Of a stretch of DNA of 7,392 nucleotides, positions 6,016 to 7,392 are shown one piece after another (the first letter of the stretch is position 1; every line of letters starts with the position of its first letter). Position numbers and translations under genes: made by a program. The DNA is from Deltaproteobacteria bacterium (GTDB taxonomy: Bacteria; Desulfobacterota; GWC2-55-46; S146-73), in the NCBI GenBank assembly GCA_015492355.1, contig WGFF01000323.1, positions 1-7,392 of the forward strand, written 5' to 3'. The notes beneath the pieces are model-generated. The model was not told the DNA's origin. It searched no databases and saw only the letters and a list, made by a program, of their open reading frames with translations.

Positions 6016-6540
6016 ATGAGGATCTTTCTATTTCTTCTCCTTGTCATGGTCTTCATCCCTTCGGATTGCTTTGGTGATTTTTACAGATGGAAGGACAAGG
6101 ATGGTGTTATCCACATAGTGGATGACCTGCACAAGGTACCTGAGGAATACAGGGACAAGGTGGAGGTGTTCAAGACCTTTCCAAGGAAAAAGGCACCCCC
6201 TTCGCCCAAGGTAGTAATCCCGCCACCACCCAGCCCTGCAAAGAAAAAAAAGACCTACGGTGGCTATACCTTTGAATGGTGGGTTGAGACCATAGGTGAG
6301 AAGAGACAGGAACTCGAAGACCTTGAGACCCGCTACGAGGAGATGAAGAGTTTTATAACCGTATTCGAGAGCGGTAGAAGATTTGGACAGATATATCCGC
6401 AAAAGGATATAGACAGGTACAAGGAATACAAGGATACACTGCCTGCCTTAGAGAAAGAGATAGAAGCCCTACGGGATGAACTCGATCGGCTTATCAGGAA
6501 GGCAAGGGCAGCGGGTGTGCCTCGAGAGGTATGGAAGTAA
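6016..6540 (+). CDS. Exported DUF4124 protein with Pro-rich linker and coiled coil
   Basis: The 174-residue product has a signal peptide (about 1-20, hydrophobic core IFLFLLLVMVFI). A DUF4124 module follows at about 21-55, starting DFYRWKDKDGVIHIVDD, the characteristic 'Y+W.D.+G..H..D' pattern of this small envelope domain. Next come a Lys/Pro-rich linker (56-80, with PPPP at 69-72) and a charged coiled-coil tail (about 93-165), ending GVPREVWK. The function of DUF4124 proteins is not established; the layout suggests a periplasmic scaffold or binding protein. The cysteine at 18 is not in a good lipobox, so ordinary cleavage after Gly20 is more likely. ATG 6016 is preceded by AGGGGG (6003-6008), 7 bases away. 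The end overlaps the next gene by 10 bases, suggesting coupled translation. Confidence 0.88.
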   Translation: MRIFLFLLLVMVFIPSDCFGDFYRWKDKDGVIHIVDDLHKVPEEYRDKVEVFKTFPRKKAPPSPKVVIPPPPSPAKKKKTYGGYTFEWWVETIGEKRQELEDLETRYEEMKSFITVFESGRRFGQIYPQKDIDRYKEYKDTLPALEKEIEALRDELDRLIRKARAAGVPREVWK

Positions 6541-7392
6541 AAAAGACCCTCCTCAGACGACATCTCGAAACCCTCTACAGGACCTTCGACAGAGCCTTTT
6601 TATCCTCTGATCCCGTTGAGTATGTCCACAGGTTCAGTGACCCCAGGGATATAGAGGTCAGTGGACTTATATGTGCGAGCCTTGCCTATGGACGGGTGGA
6701 GAGCATAAAAAGGGCAATAGAAAAGGTCATGGAGGTCATGGACTGGAAGCCCTATGGATTCGTTATGAGATTCCTACCCCAGAGAGACAGAAGGCTCTTT
6801 TCCGGATTTGTTTATAGATTCAACAGGGGAGAGGATATATCCTGTCTTATATACTACATGAAGCAGATGATAGAAGATGCAGGCTCAATAGGTCGATTCT
6901 TCATGAAGGGTTTTTCCCATAAAGACAGGAACATAAAGAACGCCCTGTCCATCTTTTCAAGGAATGCCCTTGGGCTCGATTCATCTCCCCTATATGGCAG
7001 TGAAAGGCTCCCTGAGGATGCAGGGGTGAGGTTTTTCTTCCCATCTCCAGAGGATGGAAGCCCGTGCAAGAGGCTCAACCTTTTTTTGAGATGGATGGTA
7101 AGGAGGGGGGATGAGCTGGACTTCGGTATATGGGATTATATACCACCATCAATGCTTGTCATACCCCTTGATACCCACGTTGCACGCATATCCCGCTACA
7201 TAGGTCTTACCAGAAGGTCTACATCAGACTGGAAGATGGCAGAGGAGATTACAGAAAGCCTCAGGGAACTTGATCCCTCTGACCCTGTGAAATACGATTT
7301 TTCCATATCGAGGCTCGGTATACTCGAAAGATGTCCAAGAAAAAAAGATGGTATAAAGTGTAACAACTGTACCCTGAAGGCTATCTGCATAC
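6531..7392 (+). CDS. DUF2400/TIGR02757 family protein, glycosylase-like (3' end outside window)
   Basis: The frame starts at ATG 6531 inside the end of the DUF4124 gene and stays open for 287 codons to the window edge; the family's usual length suggests little is missing. Family marks are DPVEYVHRFSDPRDIEVSGL near residues 27-46, CKRLNLFLRWMVRR in the middle, IPLDTHVARISRYIGL (211-226), and DPVKYDFSISRLG before the tail. The family has no proven function. Two traits recall HhH-GPD DNA glycosylases such as endonuclease III: the DTH motif (Asp214-Thr-His216) resembles the VDTHIFR segment carrying their catalytic aspartate, and the tail has Cys268-x8-Cys277-x2-Cys280-x5-Cys286, close to their C-x6-C-x2-C-x5-C iron-sulfur ligand pattern. 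A classic LPGVGxK(T)A hairpin was not seen, so enzyme activity is inference. The ribosome binding site is poor (GAGAGG ends 1 base before ATG), so translation may depend on coupling. Confidence 0.85.
   Translation, partial: MEVKKTLLRRHLETLYRTFDRAFLSSDPVEYVHRFSDPRDIEVSGLICASLAYGRVESIKRAIEKVMEVMDWKPYGFVMRFLPQRDRRLFSGFVYRFNRGEDISCLIYYMKQMIEDAGSIGRFFMKGFSHKDRNIKNALSIFSRNALGLDSSPLYGSERLPEDAGVRFFFPSPEDGSPCKRLNLFLRWMVRRGDELDFGIWDYIPPSMLVIPLDTHVARISRYIGLTRRSTSDWKMAEEITESLRELDPSDPVKYDFSISRLGILERCPRKKDGIKCNNCTLKAICI

Noticed and set aside
5859..6077. 72-codon + frame starting GTG 5859 in the comEC/DUF4124 gap
   Set aside because: It overlaps the signal peptide of the DUF4124 gene by 62 bases, has low-complexity unlikely protein content and no convincing ribosome binding site; the gap is better explained by the repeat element.

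Overview
The window is about half G+C. Its genes favour AGG/AGA for arginine and ATA for isoleucine, and the proteins are rich in charged residues (Arg, Lys, Glu). Together with a PGNxRG-type elongation factor P, a DUF4124 envelope protein and a DUF2400/TIGR02757 protein, this suggests a Nitrospirota-like or deltaproteobacterial (Desulfobacterota-like) chromosome, possibly thermophilic. That placement is inference. No mobile elements, CRISPR arrays, rRNA or tRNA genes were seen.

Layout. (1) Positions 3-137 probably hold the last 44 codons of an upstream gene whose stop overlaps the efp start as ATGA. (2) efp, elongation factor P, follows on + (134-694). (3) A convergent gene on - (818-1348) encodes an exported NTF2-like protein and ends at a strong intrinsic terminator (769-807). 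(4) An intergenic control region (1349-1519) has near-consensus promoters for both flanking genes laid over the same DNA. The - strand leader there carries two inverted repeats, several Shine-Dalgarno-like tracts and a two-codon mini-ORF. (5) A run of + genes follows: uvrC (1520-3349), comEC (about 3440-5851), a DUF4124 exported coiled-coil protein (6016-6540), and a DUF2400/TIGR02757 protein (6531 to the window end, incomplete). A 164-base gap before the DUF4124 gene contains a repeated and inverted-repeat element.

How the genes fit together. uvrC (nucleotide excision repair), comEC (DNA uptake channel) and the TIGR02757 gene run in the same direction with no terminator seen between them. 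The TIGR02757 product shows a DTH motif and a cysteine pattern reminiscent of endonuclease III-like glycosylases. This resembles a loose DNA repair/DNA uptake cluster, but co-transcription across the 90- and 164-base gaps is unproven. EF-P may help translate the DUF4124 protein, which has a PPPP run.

Most of the window is ordinary housekeeping sequence. The parts that merit a second look are the shared promoter and leader at 1349-1495, the missing fourth cluster cysteine in UvrC, the Asn-tipped EF-P, the glycosylase-like features of the TIGR02757 protein, and the repeat element at 5867-5971.
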